64,000 nucleotides of DNA from Loigolactobacillus backii. Its GTDB lineage: Bacteria > Bacillota > Bacilli > Lactobacillales > Lactobacillaceae. The DNA lies in the NCBI RefSeq assembly GCF_003946275.1, contig NZ_RHNQ01000001.1:61390-125389 (forward strand), given 5' to 3'. Below, in pieces: positions 1-10,160 of the stretch; position 1 is the first letter of the stretch; every line of letters starts with the position of its first letter. Made by a program: the position numbers and the translations under genes. The notes under the pieces are model-generated. The model was given only the letters and a program-made list of their open reading frames with translations, was not told the origin of the DNA and ran no database searches.

Positions 1-560
1 AATGCTTCAGGGACGATAACCCGCGTCACCGTTTCAAAGCGGGATAGCCCTAGTGCTAAACCCGCTTCACGCTGACTACCCTGAACGCTAGCTAATGATT
101 CTTCTACATTTCGCGTCAGTAGTGGTAAGTTAAAGAACGTCAGTGCCAGTGCCCCCGACAGGATTGAAAAACCAAACTTAAACTGAACAACAAAAATCAA
201 GAAACCAAACAGACCAACAACGACTGATGGTAACGAACTAAGAATTTCAATTGCCGTTTGAACAAAAGTTGTGCGCCAATTTTTCTTAGCGTATTCTGAC
301 AAATAAATACCTGCACCCAAGGAAACCGGCATTGAAATTAACATTGCTAAAACAAGTAAGTATAACGAATTAAACAACTGAATACCAATACCACCGCCGG
401 CCTCAAACGCGCGGGCTGGGGAAGTTAAAAAATGCCAAGAAACGTGGGGTAAGCCAGCGGCCAAAATATAAAGTAGTAGGGCGGCCAAAATTAAAATAAT
501 TGTTCCGGAAATTAGGTAAAGGACAACTGTTGCGATTTTATCTTGTCGTCTGACGTTCAT
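1..560 (-). CDS. pstA: Phosphate ABC transporter permease PstA (C-terminus outside window)
   Basis: Inner permease of the high-affinity phosphate importer PstSCAB, forming the membrane channel with PstC. The visible 186 residues start with MNVRRQDK and hold several hydrophobic membrane segments. The later part has the binding-protein-dependent permease signature (EAGLALGLSRFETV region), which is the loop that contacts the ATPase. The 3' end is cut by the window edge. The start overlaps the pstC stop by four bases, so the two are translationally coupled. Expected downstream genes (pstB, phoU) are not visible. Family assignment is clear from neighbours and motif. Confidence 0.93.
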   Translation of the reverse strand, partial: MNVRRQDKIATVVLYLISGTIILILAALLLYILAAGLPHVSWHFLTSPARAFEAGGGIGIQLFNSLYLLVLAMLISMPVSLGAGIYLSEYAKKNWRTTFVQTAIEILSSLPSVVVGLFGFLIFVVQFKFGFSILSGALALTFFNLPLLTRNVEESLASVQGSQREAGLALGLSRFETVTRVIVPEA

Positions 561-1480
561 TTCTTTAACGCCCCCTTCCGACCAATGAAGCGAATAAGCA
601 GATTAAAGACCAGGGACATTAATAGTAATAATAAGGCCAGTGACCAGAGAACGTTATTTTGGAGTGAGCCCATAATTGTATTACCAATACCCATCGTTAG
701 TACACTTGTCAAAGTTGAGGCCGGTGAAACCAAATTATGCGGCATCAAGGCCGCGTTACCAATAACCATTTGGACGGCCAAAGCCTCCCCAAATGCCCGG
801 GCCATGCCGAAAACAATTGCCGTTAAGATACCCGGGGTTGCACTTCGTAAAACAACCTTATAAATGGTTTGCCAACGGGTTGCACCTAAGGCTAACGATG
901 CTTCACGGTAATAACGTGGTACTGCTTGCAGTGCGTCAACGCTCATGGAAGTTACGGTAGGTAAGATCATGACAAACAAGACAAAGGTTCCCGCTAAAAT
1001 ACCAAAGCCAGTACCACCAAAGATTCCACGCACGAAAGGAACAACTACCGATAAACCAATAAAGCCGTAAACAACTGATGGAATCCCAACTAATAATTCA
1101 GTCACTGGTTTCAGAATTTGCATCCCACGCCGCGGTGAAATCTCGGTCATAAAGATGGCCCCACCAACTGCAAAGGGTGTTGCCACTAAGGCAGACAAAA
1201 TCGTCACTAAAAAGGAACCCACAATCATTGGTAACGCACCAACCTCAGGTAATCCACGAGCATCTTTTACGCTTGGATTCCAGACATCCTTAGTTAAAAA
1301 ATCAATTAGATTAACTTTATCGTGAAAAAAGGTTGCCAGTCCCCGGGAAGCCACAAAGTAAAAAATAGCTAAAACAATAAGCACAATTAAAGTAATACAG
1401 CAGAAGCTCACTAACTTGCCCAAACGTTCAACTTTACTTTGGCGCGATTTTTTTAATAAACTTTCGCGAATTGGATCCAT
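557..1480 (-). CDS. pstC: Phosphate ABC transporter permease PstC
   Basis: Membrane permease partner of PstA in phosphate import, 307 residues. About six hydrophobic segments; the first lies near residues 30-50. The EAA-type cytoplasmic loop is seen around YYREASLALGATRWQTIYKV, the contact site for the PstB ATPase. I chose the ATG of MDPIRESLL because AAGGAGGT sits seven bases before it. A longer frame (14 more codons) has no such site and would run into pstS. The ribosome binding site lies inside the last codons of pstS, one base after whose stop this gene begins, so expression is coupled. Confidence 0.95.
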   Translation of the reverse strand: MDPIRESLLKKSRQSKVERLGKLVSFCCITLIVLIVLAIFYFVASRGLATFFHDKVNLIDFLTKDVWNPSVKDARGLPEVGALPMIVGSFLVTILSALVATPFAVGGAIFMTEISPRRGMQILKPVTELLVGIPSVVYGFIGLSVVVPFVRGIFGGTGFGILAGTFVLFVMILPTVTSMSVDALQAVPRYYREASLALGATRWQTIYKVVLRSATPGILTAIVFGMARAFGEALAVQMVIGNAALMPHNLVSPASTLTSVLTMGIGNTIMGSLQNNVLWSLALLLLLMSLVFNLLIRFIGRKGALKK

Positions 1481-1481
1481 C

Positions 1482-2342
1482 TTATGACCTCCTTGTAACG
1501 TGACCCGATACATCCCGTTCAACCTTCATTTGTGAAATTGAAATATAACCTAAACGTGGTAACACTTTTTCTTGAATTTTAGGACTCAAAACGTAAGCAA
1601 TAAAATCTTTAGTTAGGCCCGTTGGTTTCCCTTTTGTATACATATGTTCGTAAGACCAAATTTTCCATTTATTCGTTAAAACATTTTCATCCGTTGGGGC
1701 AACGTGATTAATTTTAACCGCAGCAATTGACTTATCCACGTAAGAAAATGCAAGGTAACTGATTGCACCAGGGGTTGCGGCCACTATTTGCCGTACCATT
1801 CCCGTTGAATCTTGTTCTTGCGCCTGCTTGGCCTGACTTCCTTGCAAAACCCATTTTTCAAAGGTAACTCGTGTGCCACTACCAGCAGCACGATTAACTA
1901 AAACAATTGGTAGGTCAGCACCGCCAAGTTGCTGCCAATTAGTAACCTGCCCCGTAAAAATTGCTTTTAACTGGGCAAAGCTTAAATTGGTGACACCAAC
2001 TTTTTTGTTAACAACAGGGGTGATTCCTACAACTGCAACACGATGATCAACTAATTTTTTTGCATCAACACCATTTTGTTCCTCAGCATGGACATCAGAA
2101 TTACCAATATCAACTGCTCCAGCCTGAATTTGGCTGAGCCCAGTCCCAGAGCCACCACCTTGAACATTAATAAACTTACCTAAATGATCGTTACTGTACT
2201 GTTCACCAGCCGCCTCAACCAACGGCTGCAAGGCGGAAGAACCAACGGCAGTGATTGATTCACCACTTGATTGCTTCTGACAGGCCGTCAAACCAACGAG
2301 ACTGATTAAAAGCGCCGCGGCAGTCAAGATCTTTTTCTTCAC
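1482..2342 (-). CDS. pstS: Phosphate-binding lipoprotein PstS
   Basis: Extracellular phosphate receptor that delivers phosphate to PstCA. It starts with GTG (MKKKILTAAALL), preceded by a G-rich ribosome binding site. Residues 1-21 form a lipoprotein signal peptide with lipobox LTAC, so the mature protein is anchored at Cys21. The SAVGSSALQPLVEA region and later GSGTR motif are phosphate-loop signatures of the PstS family. First gene of the pst operon, directly downstream of a promoter with PhoP-type boxes, so it should be induced by phosphate limitation through the adjacent PhoPR system. Confidence 0.95.
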   Translation of the reverse strand: MKKKILTAAALLISLVGLTACQKQSSGESITAVGSSALQPLVEAAGEQYSNDHLGKFINVQGGGSGTGLSQIQAGAVDIGNSDVHAEEQNGVDAKKLVDHRVAVVGITPVVNKKVGVTNLSFAQLKAIFTGQVTNWQQLGGADLPIVLVNRAAGSGTRVTFEKWVLQGSQAKQAQEQDSTGMVRQIVAATPGAISYLAFSYVDKSIAAVKINHVAPTDENVLTNKWKIWSYEHMYTKGKPTGLTKDFIAYVLSPKIQEKVLPRLGYISISQMKVERDVSGHVTRRS

Positions 2343-2360
2343 AATTACCCCCCCTATCCA

Positions 2361-2420
2361 TTTTATAGTTTAGCCAATGGACGTAAAAATAAAACACTTC
2401 TAATGTAAAGGTTGTGTAAA
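2361..2420 (-). promoter_or_regulatory. pst operon promoter with PhoP-type boxes
   Basis: Reading on the minus strand, TTTACA occurs at 2420-2415 and 2409-2404, and a related TTTACG at 2387-2382. These are spaced 11 and 22 bases apart, so they fall on one DNA face. A -10 box TATAAA follows at 2367-2362. Tandem TT(A/T/C)ACA-like repeats in place of a -35 box are the known arrangement for Gram-positive PhoP-activated promoters. That it binds this PhoP is inference. Confidence 0.7.
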
Positions 2421-2544
2421 TTGGTATTTATCTTCCAGCTTAATTGGACCTTATCTGGACAGGTAAAAGCAAGAAAAATGCCTGTGACTAAATAAACTTT
2501 GGTTTCGATTTTATTCAAAAAAATAAACGCCTTCCAAAAAAACA

Positions 2545-2600
2545 AAACTGCGGGTTATCCGTAATGTTGAAGTTATAACATTACGGATAACCCGCAGTTT
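2545..2600 (-). terminator. Rho-independent terminator after phoPR
   Basis: A perfect inverted repeat with 24-base arms (2545-2568 and 2577-2600) and an 8-base loop. On the minus strand it is followed by TTTTGTTTTTTT, so it should stop phoP-phoR transcripts before the pst promoter. Confidence 0.88.
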
Positions 2601-2674
2601 CCACTTTTAGAAGACGTTTACACTAAACTAATAAGCCTAAAATAAAATACCTTTGTGAAAAATCCAAAACTTAA

Positions 2675-4342
2675 TCATTCTGAACCGGCTTCTTCATTTG
2701 GTAGTACAACTGTAAAGCAACTACCGACACCAAGCTGGCTTTGTAGCTTAATTGTGCCACTTAGGCCGGTGACCAACGCCGCAACAATTGCTAAGCCTAG
2801 GCCAGTGCCACCGGTATCCCGACTACGTGTTTTATCAACCCGGTAGAAACGTTCAAAAACACGTGCCTGATCAGCGCTAGCAATGCCGACCCCGGTATCG
2901 CAAACTTTAAGCTGCCAACCAGCAGAAATTAAACGACTTGTCAACGTAATTTGTCCTCCAATACGATTGTAATTAATCGCGTTAACCAGCAAATTTTTAA
3001 CGATCTGTTCAAATTGATTGGCGTCCGTTTTTAAAGTCGGTGCGGCCATTAAATCTAATTTAAGTTGAATCTTTTTCGCAGCTATTTGTGGTTGTAGCGC
3101 CGGTAACAACTGCTCGATTAAATTTGGAACGTCAAATGTAGTCAACTTAGGTTGTCGTTGCTCACCACGTGCCAACGCAATAATATCTTGAATTAAACTA
3201 GTTAGACGTTGGCTTTCCGTCGCAATAATTTGTAGGAACGCCTGCCGATCTTTCGGGTCATTTTGTGCGCCCGCTAATAAAGTTTCAGTGAAGCCAGTAA
3301 TCGCAGTTACTGGCGTTTTTAATTCATGGGACACATTACTAACAAAATCTAGTTGCATCTGCTGAATTTGTTTAATTTCTGTAACGTCATATAACAAAAC
3401 TGCCAGTCGATCTGCGGTCAGCCAAACAACGTGAACGTCTACGATTTGTTCCTTAGTTAAGGTTAAAGTAACTTCCTGGTGCTGGGTTTCTCGGTCCCGC
3501 AAAGCACGCTTTATTAAACGACTCAAGTGGTAATCCTGAATGTCATTAACGTACGGGTGCGGCCGGGAAATGATCTTGGTCTCCAGCAATTGTGCACTGG
3601 CCGGATTACTGTTCACGACTAGCCCAGTACGGTCAAGAAGCAAAACACCAACTGCCAATTGAATTAATAATTGATTGAAATCGGTTTGCCTTTTCAATTC
3701 CTGTCGTTTTGCCTGGCCAACAACATCATTAACCTGAACAATTTGTTGTTCCAGGTCAAAATAACGATCCGTTGGCTTGAGCAATGCCGGTGCCATTTTT
3801 TCTGAATGTCTGATTTGTTGTAATTGTTGTTTTAAGCGTTTAAGTGACCGTTCTACGGCCAAATGATGACCCAATAACACTAAAATAATTAGGCCAATCA
3901 TACCCAACGTGACCCCAATTATATAAGCAGCATGTGGCCAAAACGGTTCCCACAAATTCTGTTTTGGTTGTAATAATAAAATTGTTTGATCGCGCTTAGT
4001 CATCAAATAGGCCAGCCGATCTTGTTGACGTGTCTGAACAACGGCCTGCTTTTTACCAGTCGTTTGGTAACGTAAAACGGCCGGAAGTGCCTCTCTGGCA
4101 GTGACGCCGGCCGCAGAAGTTACCAACTGATTTTTTCGGTTGAAAACCAGCACCTGACAATTAGTTTGTTTAGCCTGAGCCATCATTTGGGTCAACGTTT
4201 GCCCCTGAAATAATTGGGCCTTATCACTAAGGTCCCTTTTTTGACTAGCTAAATAACTTTGGTTTAAAAAAAGAATGATCATTGTTACACCAACAATAAT
4301 CACCCCTAATATCAATTCGCCTAAGTGCCTAATTTGTTTCAT
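2675..4342 (-). CDS. phoR: Phosphate regulon sensor histidine kinase PhoR/PnpS
   Basis: Membrane sensor kinase that phosphorylates PhoP under phosphate limitation, 555 residues. Two membrane segments (about residues 7-27 and 150-170) flank a short extracellular domain. A HAMP/PAS-like linker follows, then the HisKA box (VSNVSHELKTPVTAITG, His phosphoacceptor), the N box (NLLVNAINYNR) and the G boxes DTGVGI and GTGLGLAIV of the ATPase domain. The start MKQIRHLG is preceded by GGAGGAG and overlaps the phoP stop by 14 bases. Together with phoP it forms a bicistronic unit ending at a strong terminator just before pstS. Confidence 0.93.
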   Translation of the reverse strand: MKQIRHLGELILGVIIVGVTMIILFLNQSYLASQKRDLSDKAQLFQGQTLTQMMAQAKQTNCQVLVFNRKNQLVTSAAGVTAREALPAVLRYQTTGKKQAVVQTRQQDRLAYLMTKRDQTILLLQPKQNLWEPFWPHAAYIIGVTLGMIGLIILVLLGHHLAVERSLKRLKQQLQQIRHSEKMAPALLKPTDRYFDLEQQIVQVNDVVGQAKRQELKRQTDFNQLLIQLAVGVLLLDRTGLVVNSNPASAQLLETKIISRPHPYVNDIQDYHLSRLIKRALRDRETQHQEVTLTLTKEQIVDVHVVWLTADRLAVLLYDVTEIKQIQQMQLDFVSNVSHELKTPVTAITGFTETLLAGAQNDPKDRQAFLQIIATESQRLTSLIQDIIALARGEQRQPKLTTFDVPNLIEQLLPALQPQIAAKKIQLKLDLMAAPTLKTDANQFEQIVKNLLVNAINYNRIGGQITLTSRLISAGWQLKVCDTGVGIASADQARVFERFYRVDKTRSRDTGGTGLGLAIVAALVTGLSGTIKLQSQLGVGSCFTVVLPNEEAGSE

Positions 4343-5027
4343 CCTGCGGCTCCTCCAATTTATAACCAAACCCACGAACCGTGACTAAATACTTAGGTGT
4401 TTTAGGATCAATTTCAATTTTATCTCGTAAATGGCTGATTTGAATATCAACCATTCGCGTTTGACCAGCATAGTCATACCCCCAAACACCATTAAGTAAG
4501 TGTTCGCGGCTAAGTACCCGGTGTTGCCGCTTCGCAAAATAGATGAGCAGTTGGTATTCACGCGGCGTCAAATTTAATGATACCCCGCCTCGACTAACTG
4601 TATAATTATCTGGGTCAATAACTAATTCACCAATTTTAATCACTTGTTGTGCTTCCGCCTGTTGATTTAAACGCCGATTGATTGCCTTCATACGTGCTAA
4701 AACTTCTCGGGGACTAAACGGTTTGGTTAAATAATCATCGGCCCCTAACTCCAAACCAATAATCTTATCTAATTCGTCATCTTTAGCCGTCAAAATAATA
4801 ATTGGCGTTTGAATTTTTTCTTGGCGTAACCGCTTAGTAACTTCCATGCCGTCCAATTCTGGCAACATCAAATCTAACAAAATAAAGTCATATTGTTGTT
4901 CTGACGCTAACTTTAGAGCAGTAACACCATCTGTAGCGGTTGTAACCGCGTAATCAGCCTTTTTTAGATTATAGGCTAGTAACGTAACAATCGCAGGTTC
5001 ATCATCAACAACTAATACTCGTTGCAT
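4329..5027 (-). CDS. phoP: Phosphate regulon response regulator PhoP/PnpR
   Basis: OmpR-family response regulator, 232 residues. The receiver domain occupies residues 1-120: acidic pocket VVDDEP, phosphoacceptor Asp in LLDLMLP, and the conserved Lys in LTKPFS. A winged-helix DNA-binding domain fills the C-terminal half (LTPREYQLLIYF through RGFGYKL). Start MQRVLVVDDEP chosen because receiver domains begin there and AAAGGTG precedes it. The start lies one base past the stop of the upstream PDZ gene. Likely activates the nearby pst promoter; that target is inferred from context. Confidence 0.94.
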   Translation of the reverse strand: MQRVLVVDDEPAIVTLLAYNLKKADYAVTTATDGVTALKLASEQQYDFILLDLMLPELDGMEVTKRLRQEKIQTPIIILTAKDDELDKIIGLELGADDYLTKPFSPREVLARMKAINRRLNQQAEAQQVIKIGELVIDPDNYTVSRGGVSLNLTPREYQLLIYFAKRQHRVLSREHLLNGVWGYDYAGQTRMVDIQISHLRDKIEIDPKTPKYLVTVRGFGYKLEEPQDETN

Positions 5028-5028
5028 C

Positions 5029-6138
5029 CTAAACACCTTTTTTCGGAAATGTAATGACCCCAACTTCATGTGGTGAATCAGCAAAGATTGCCGTTTCAGT
5101 AATTTTAATATCACCAGTAATCGTCTTAATCCGCAAGTGACAATACGTTGGATTAGTCATTAGAGCACGGTAGAAAGAATCCTCATCATTAATTGCAATA
5201 TGGTTACAGTCCAAGATTGTATCGCCTTTAATCAAGTCCATTTTGGCCGCTGGTGTGCCTGGCTGGATACCTAAAACACTAATCCCCACAAATGGTTCGG
5301 TATAATGAATTGAACCAGAACGTGCCGAAAAGTATCGCCAAATATGACCGCCAATTTCTAGACAAATTGCCAAAATTAAAAATAAATTAGTCAAATTAGT
5401 CAAGAATTGGCCCAAAATTCCAAGAATCAATAGTAGGCCACCTTCGATTAAATACCACTGCGTCGTTTGTTTAACAGCCAGCATAATTTGCTGGTGCTTA
5501 ACCGTTAGTAAAAAGCCCAAAAAGAGCGGTAAAATAAACAAACTGTAAGGCCCACCCCCAAATTGGAAGGTTGGCCAAGCACTAGTGGTTACCCCTTTTA
5601 CTGGGACTAGCATAACTAGTGGTACAAACGCTAATTGCCGTAATCGGAAAAAGCCAGTCCGCCGTCCACGGGAACTTTTACGAATTCGTGGTGAAACTGT
5701 CTGCGCACCTAAACGGTGGATTAACAACGCGGTAAATAAAGCAGCTGCCCCCGAAAGTACGAGTACGTTGGGCACTAACTGAGAAGATACATCTGGGGCC
5801 ACCAGCATAACGATTAAGCTGGTGACTAATAACCCTAGAAGTGGTACAAACCGCCAAATACTTAACAATAAAACCAGACCGGCAATTAATTCATAAAGCT
5901 GTACCCAAATTAATGGTAATCTAAACCCAATCAGTAAGCTAACTATTGATAAGCCAATTCCAAATGGAACACCCCAAGTGAAAAAATGACGGAACTCATG
6001 ATAATGGTTATCGACCGCTATTCTAAATAAGCTTCGTTCCTTTGTTATCCGTAAGTAACTCACTAAAAAGCCACTGAGTAAACCAAGCCATAACAAAGGT
6101 TGCCAAAGTAAGCTCATAATAACCGAAACAATCTGCAT
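5029..6138 (-). CDS. MinJ-like polytopic membrane protein with C-terminal PDZ domain
   Basis: 369 residues. The first 270 hold about eight hydrophobic segments. The last 100 form a PDZ domain (GISVLGIQPGTPAAKMDLIKGD motif and following). This layout is that of Bacillus MinJ/YvjD-type proteins, which link DivIVA to MinD at division sites. Function here is inferred from architecture only. It lies upstream of phoP with a 1-base gap, so it may share its transcript. In related bacteria ftsE-ftsX often sit near prfB and this gene; they are absent here. Confidence 0.75.
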   Translation of the reverse strand: MQIVSVIMSLLWQPLLWLGLLSGFLVSYLRITKERSLFRIAVDNHYHEFRHFFTWGVPFGIGLSIVSLLIGFRLPLIWVQLYELIAGLVLLLSIWRFVPLLGLLVTSLIVMLVAPDVSSQLVPNVLVLSGAAALFTALLIHRLGAQTVSPRIRKSSRGRRTGFFRLRQLAFVPLVMLVPVKGVTTSAWPTFQFGGGPYSLFILPLFLGFLLTVKHQQIMLAVKQTTQWYLIEGGLLLILGILGQFLTNLTNLFLILAICLEIGGHIWRYFSARSGSIHYTEPFVGISVLGIQPGTPAAKMDLIKGDTILDCNHIAINDEDSFYRALMTNPTYCHLRIKTITGDIKITETAIFADSPHEVGVITFPKKGV

Positions 6139-6295
6139 ATTTCACCGACACCCCACTTTTTAAGTTAATGTCAGTATAACATTGCCAGCGTTTGAAAAGA
6201 AAGCTGGCATTTTTAGACAATACCCATTCTTGTGCCAAAATTAGTTTCAGGCCACCTACTATCAGATTGGGTTTGGACTGAACGATTGACCATAA

Positions 6296-6349
6296 AAATA
6301 GAACTCAGCCCAACAACAAAAATTGCCGTTGTAACACTGAGTTCTATTT
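6296..6349 (-). terminator. Terminator after prfB
   Basis: Inverted repeat with 13-base arms (AAATAGAACTCAG and its complement, 6296-6308 and 6337-6349). An inner GTTGT/ACAAC pair is visible in the loop. On the minus strand the hairpin runs into TATTTTTATGG, as expected for a terminator between prfB and the MinJ-like gene. Confidence 0.75.
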
Positions 6350-6399
6350 CTAAATACCAGGTGCTAATGGACAACATTCCATCAATGTTTGCCGAGCTA

Positions 6400-7516
6400 C
6401 TAACTGGGATTTTCTCCCTGCAATTGTAACTGCAAATAAGCATTTATAAATGGATCCAAGTCGCCATCTAAAACTGCCTGACCGTTACCAGTTTCATAAT
6501 TAGTGCGATGATCCTTAATCATTGTATAGGGTTGAAAAACGTAAGAACGGATTTGTGAGCCCCAACCAATATCAGCTTGTTCACCCTGAATTTCAGCCTT
6601 TTGTTTTTCCTTGGCTTCTAATTCACGCTGATACAGCTTAGCCCGTAGCATGTTCATAGCAGTCTGTCGATTTAATAACTGTGATCGTTCTGCTTGGCTT
6701 GCAACAACTATTCCGGTTGGCAAGTGGGTTAAACGAACCGCGGAGGACGTCTTATTAACGTGCTGGCCGCCAGCGCCACTGGCTCGATAAACATCAACGC
6801 GTAAATCATCACTGTTAATTTCAATATTAACTGTTTCATCTAATTCAGGCATTACATCAACGGATGCGAATGACGTATGCCGGCGGCCGGCCGAATCAAA
6901 TGGTGAGATGCGAACCAATCGGTGTACACCACGCTCTGAACGCAAGTAACCATAGGCATTATGCCCCTTGATGAGTAACGTCACACTTTTAATTCCAGCG
7001 TCATCACCTGCTTGATAATCAACGGTCTCAACTGAAAACAAGTGTTTTTCGGCCCAGCGTGTATACATCCGCAGTAGCATCTCGCCCCAATCTTGTGATT
7101 CCGTTCCCCCGGCGCCTGGATGAATTTCTAAAATTGCATTATGACTATCGTAGGGACCATTCAAAAGTAGGCTTAATTCATACTGCTGCATTTTGGCCTG
7201 TAACTTACCTAAATTAGTTTCAAATTCCGCGGCTATTTGGGCGTCATCTTCTTCACTTAACAATTCAGCCAAAACACTTAAATCTTCGTAACCGGCCTCT
7301 AAATCGTGAAAAGAATCAAATTTAGATTTCAATTGGTTAGTTTCATCAATCACTTTTTGAGCGGCCTGTTGATTATCCCAGAAACCGGGCTCCGCCATCT
7401 GTGCCTCATTTTCGCCGATACTTTCGTTTAGCGCGTCGAGGTCAAAGCGACCCCCTAAAATTAGCCAATTTAGCTTTAATTCCCGCTAATATTTTCTTAC
7501 CTTCACTTAATTCCAT
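6400..7516 (-). CDS. prfB: Peptide chain release factor 2 (programmed +1 frameshift)
   Basis: Release factor recognising UGA and UAA, 371 residues when the frameshift is included. The first 24 codons ([12 protein letters not shown]... to FRGSL) end at an in-frame TGA; the main frame continues with DLDALNES and MAEPGFWD. The GGQ peptide-hydrolysis motif is in [18 protein letters not shown], and the SPF codon-recognition tripeptide in [12 protein letters not shown]. The start ATG at 7516 is preceded by GGAGGCACAAA. A caller that ignores recoding would start at an internal ATG and lose about 40 residues. Single gene closed by a terminator. Confidence 0.95.
7441..7456 (-). promoter_or_regulatory. 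RF2 autoregulatory +1 frameshift site
   Basis: Minus-strand sequence AGGGGGTCGCTTTGAC: a Shine-Dalgarno-like stimulator, then CTT TGA C. This is the classical bacterial prfB recoding site, by which low RF2 levels raise frameshifting and hence RF2 synthesis. Confidence 0.95.
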
Positions 7517-7533
7517 TTTGTGCCTCCAGCGAA

Positions 7534-7562
7534 AGAGGCTGGGACAAAAGTCCCTAGCCTCT
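7534..7562 (-). terminator. Terminator after secA
   Basis: Hairpin AGAGGCTAGGGAC / GTCCCAGCCTCT with an AAAA/TTTT loop, followed on the minus strand by a short T stretch. It lies between secA and the prfB start and forms one end of a dispersed intergenic repeat. Confidence 0.7.
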
Positions 7563-7648
7563 TATTGTTTCCAAACGTTACTCTAGAGCGTGCGCCAAAA
7601 GTCTGGGTTCACGTGCCTAACTACAGCTAATCCAAAACCGACTTTTAA
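7556..7648. repeat. Dispersed intergenic repeat, copy 1
   Basis: About 90 bases from GCCTCTTATTG through CCAAAACCGACTTTT are clearly related to 16960-17058 downstream of recA (shared blocks include TACTCTAGA, CGTGCGCCAAAAGTCTGG and CCAAAACCGACTTTT). A short piece of the same end recurs near 10930. All copies lie just downstream of genes. Confidence 0.75.
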
Positions 7649-7664
7649 CCCACTCCCCTTAAAG

Positions 7665-10028
7665 CTAACGTTTAATATTCTGGCGAATTTCTGCTTTCAT
7701 AAATAAGCGCGTCACATCATAATCAATATCCGCAATCATCTCTTCAAACATTCGATAGCCCTCAGATTGATATTCTACTAATGGATTCATCTGCCCATAG
7801 CCTCGTAGCCCAATAGCTTGCCGCAATTGATCCATGGCGTCAATATGGTCCGTCCAATGCGAATCAACAACCCGCAAAATAACAACTTTTTGAAATTCTA
7901 ACATTTGTGCAGGATCATATAATTGTTTTTCTTTTTCAGCATAACTTTTATTGGCACGATCCAACAAGTAATCACTAATTTCATCACTTGTTTTACCAGT
8001 TAAATCTTCCATACTAATCGTATCTTCAGCCACCATTGCGTTCACGGCAAAATCGTAAATTGCTTGTAAATCCCACTTGTCAGTTTCACCTTGGGTATGC
8101 GATTCAACAATCCGCTTGATGGTTCGTTCAAACATTGGCACCAAGACGTACTTTAATGAATCATCTTCATTAATAACTTGCATCCGCTGTCCATAGATTA
8201 CTTCACGCTGTTCACGCATAACGTCATCATACTGTAACGTATTTTTACGGGTATCGTAGTTATTACCTTCGACCCGTTTTTGTGCGGATTCGACTTGTCG
8301 TGTAATCATCCGACTTTGAATAACCGCATCATCATCACTAACCTTCATCCGTTCTAATAACGTCTTAATTCGATCAGAACCAAAGCGGCGCATTAACGTA
8401 TCTTCTAGTGATAAATAAAATTGCGTTTCACCAGGATCACCTTGCCGACCAGAACGACCACGCAACTGATTATCAATCCGTCGCGATTCATGCCGTTCTG
8501 TCCCAATAACACACAAACCACCTAATTCTTTAACACCAGGTCCCAACTTGATATCTGTTCCTCGACCAGCCATATTAGTGGCAATTGTAACCGAGCCACG
8601 TTGGCCGGCATTCATAATAATCTCGGCTTCTTTTAAATGATTCTTGGCATTTAAAACGGCGTGGGAGATGTGCTCTTGATCTAACATTCGTGATAAACGT
8701 TCTGACGTTTCAACGGCAACCGTCCCAATTAACATTGGCTGACCTTTTTCGTGCCGCTGCTTAATGTCCTCAACAACCGCATTAAACTTGCTTGACAGCG
8801 TCGGGTAAAGTAAATCAGGTTGATCAATCCGAGCAATTGGTCGGTTAGTTGGAATTGTGATAACTTCCATACTGTAAATTTCACGAAATTCTTCTTGTTC
8901 TGTTTTAGCCGTCCCGGTCATCCCAGATAGTTTGCTATACATCCGGAAAAAGTTTTGGTAGGTAATGTTGGCCATTGTCTTAGACTCATCTTGAATTTCA
9001 ACGCCTTCTTTGGCCTCAATTGCTTGATGCAAGCCGTCAGAATAACGCCGACCTTCCATTACACGACCAGTAAACGAATCAACGATCATAACTTTACCAT
9101 CTTGAACAACATAATCAATATCGTTCAACATAATATAATTTGCGCGTAAGGCAGAATCTAAATAATGATTAAGTGCCATATTATCTGCATCATACAAATT
9201 ATCTAGGCCAAAATTTTTCTCAGCCTTTTGAATACCTTGTTCGGTTAAACTGACCGTTTTCGTCTGTAAATCAATCTTATAGTCATCGTCTTCTTTAAGC
9301 GTTTTAGCAAAACGATCAGAACGAATATACAAGCCAGCGGATTTTTCGGCCTGTCCAGAAATAATTAATGGTGTTCTGGATTCATCAATTAAAATTGAAT
9401 CAACTTCATCGACAATCGCAAAGTTAAGCGGTCGTTGAACCATTTGCTCTTTATAAACCACCATGTTATCTCGTAAATAATCAAAACCAAGTTCACTATT
9501 AGTCGAATAAGTAATGTCGGCTCCATAAGCGGCCCGTTTTTCTTCTGAGCTTAATGAATTTAAATTTAAACCAACTGATAAACCGAGCCAATTATATAAT
9601 TCGCCCATTTCCTTAGCGTCACGGCCAGATAAATACTCATTAACCGTTACAACGTGGACTCCCTTACCCGCTAATGCGTTTAAATAAACTGGCATCGTTG
9701 CCGTTAAAGTTTTACCTTCACCAGTTTTCATTTCAGCTATATTACCTTCGTGTAACGTAATCCCACCAATAATTTGAACCCGGAACGGGTACAAACCTAA
9801 GACACGCTTCGCGGCTTCGCGGGCCGTTGCAAATGCTTCGGGTAAAATATCATCTATGGTTTTACCATTTTTTAATTGTTCTTTTAATTTTGGAGTTTCG
9901 GCCTTTAAATCATCATCTGATAAGGCGGCCATTTGATCCGCTAAGGCCTCAACTTTATCGGCGATTTTGCCCATTCGTTTGACTTCACGCTTATCGCTTT
10001 CGACCCAGTTCTTTAAAATATTTGCCAT
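7665..10028 (-). CDS. secA: Preprotein translocase ATPase SecA
   Basis: Motor of the Sec export pathway, 787 residues. Walker A is in [11 protein letters not shown], the DEAD-type Walker B in [11 protein letters not shown], and the conserved helicase motif [12 protein letters not shown] is present. The helical scaffold and IRA regions follow to the end. The protein ends at [11 protein letters not shown] without the zinc-binding SEC-C tail, as is common in lactobacilli. Start [10 protein letters not shown] chosen over an upstream MSYM start because GAAGGGA precedes it and SecA proteins begin there. Lies between hpf and prfB, the normal Firmicutes order. Confidence 0.96.
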   Translation of the reverse strand: MANILKNWVESDKREVKRMGKIADKVEALADQMAALSDDDLKAETPKLKEQLKNGKTIDDILPEAFATAREAAKRVLGLYPFRVQIIGGITLHEGNIAEMKTGEGKTLTATMPVYLNALAGKGVHVVTVNEYLSGRDAKEMGELYNWLGLSVGLNLNSLSSEEKRAAYGADITYSTNSELGFDYLRDNMVVYKEQMVQRPLNFAIVDEVDSILIDESRTPLIISGQAEKSAGLYIRSDRFAKTLKEDDDYKIDLQTKTVSLTEQGIQKAEKNFGLDNLYDADNMALNHYLDSALRANYIMLNDIDYVVQDGKVMIVDSFTGRVMEGRRYSDGLHQAIEAKEGVEIQDESKTMANITYQNFFRMYSKLSGMTGTAKTEQEEFREIYSMEVITIPTNRPIARIDQPDLLYPTLSSKFNAVVEDIKQRHEKGQPMLIGTVAVETSERLSRMLDQEHISHAVLNAKNHLKEAEIIMNAGQRGSVTIATNMAGRGTDIKLGPGVKELGGLCVIGTERHESRRIDNQLRGRSGRQGDPGETQFYLSLEDTLMRRFGSDRIKTLLERMKVSDDDAVIQSRMITRQVESAQKRVEGNNYDTRKNTLQYDDVMREQREVIYGQRMQVINEDDSLKYVLVPMFERTIKRIVESHTQGETDKWDLQAIYDFAVNAMVAEDTISMEDLTGKTSDEISDYLLDRANKSYAEKEKQLYDPAQMLEFQKVVILRVVDSHWTDHIDAMDQLRQAIGLRGYGQMNPLVEYQSEGYRMFEEMIADIDYDVTRLFMKAEIRQNIKR

Positions 10029-10160
10029 TGTAAAGTCCCTTCTTGTCATGTATGACAAATGTTAACTTTATAAATCAAAAAAGATACTCTTACTAGTTTA
10101 GCATGAAAATTGATGCTTGAAAATAGCTTTACTTGCGAAAGATTAATAATCAACCAGCAC

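Noticed and set aside
6213..6443. Opposed open frames in the prfB downstream gap
   Set aside because: Both arise from the inverted-repeat terminator there and have no ribosome sites.
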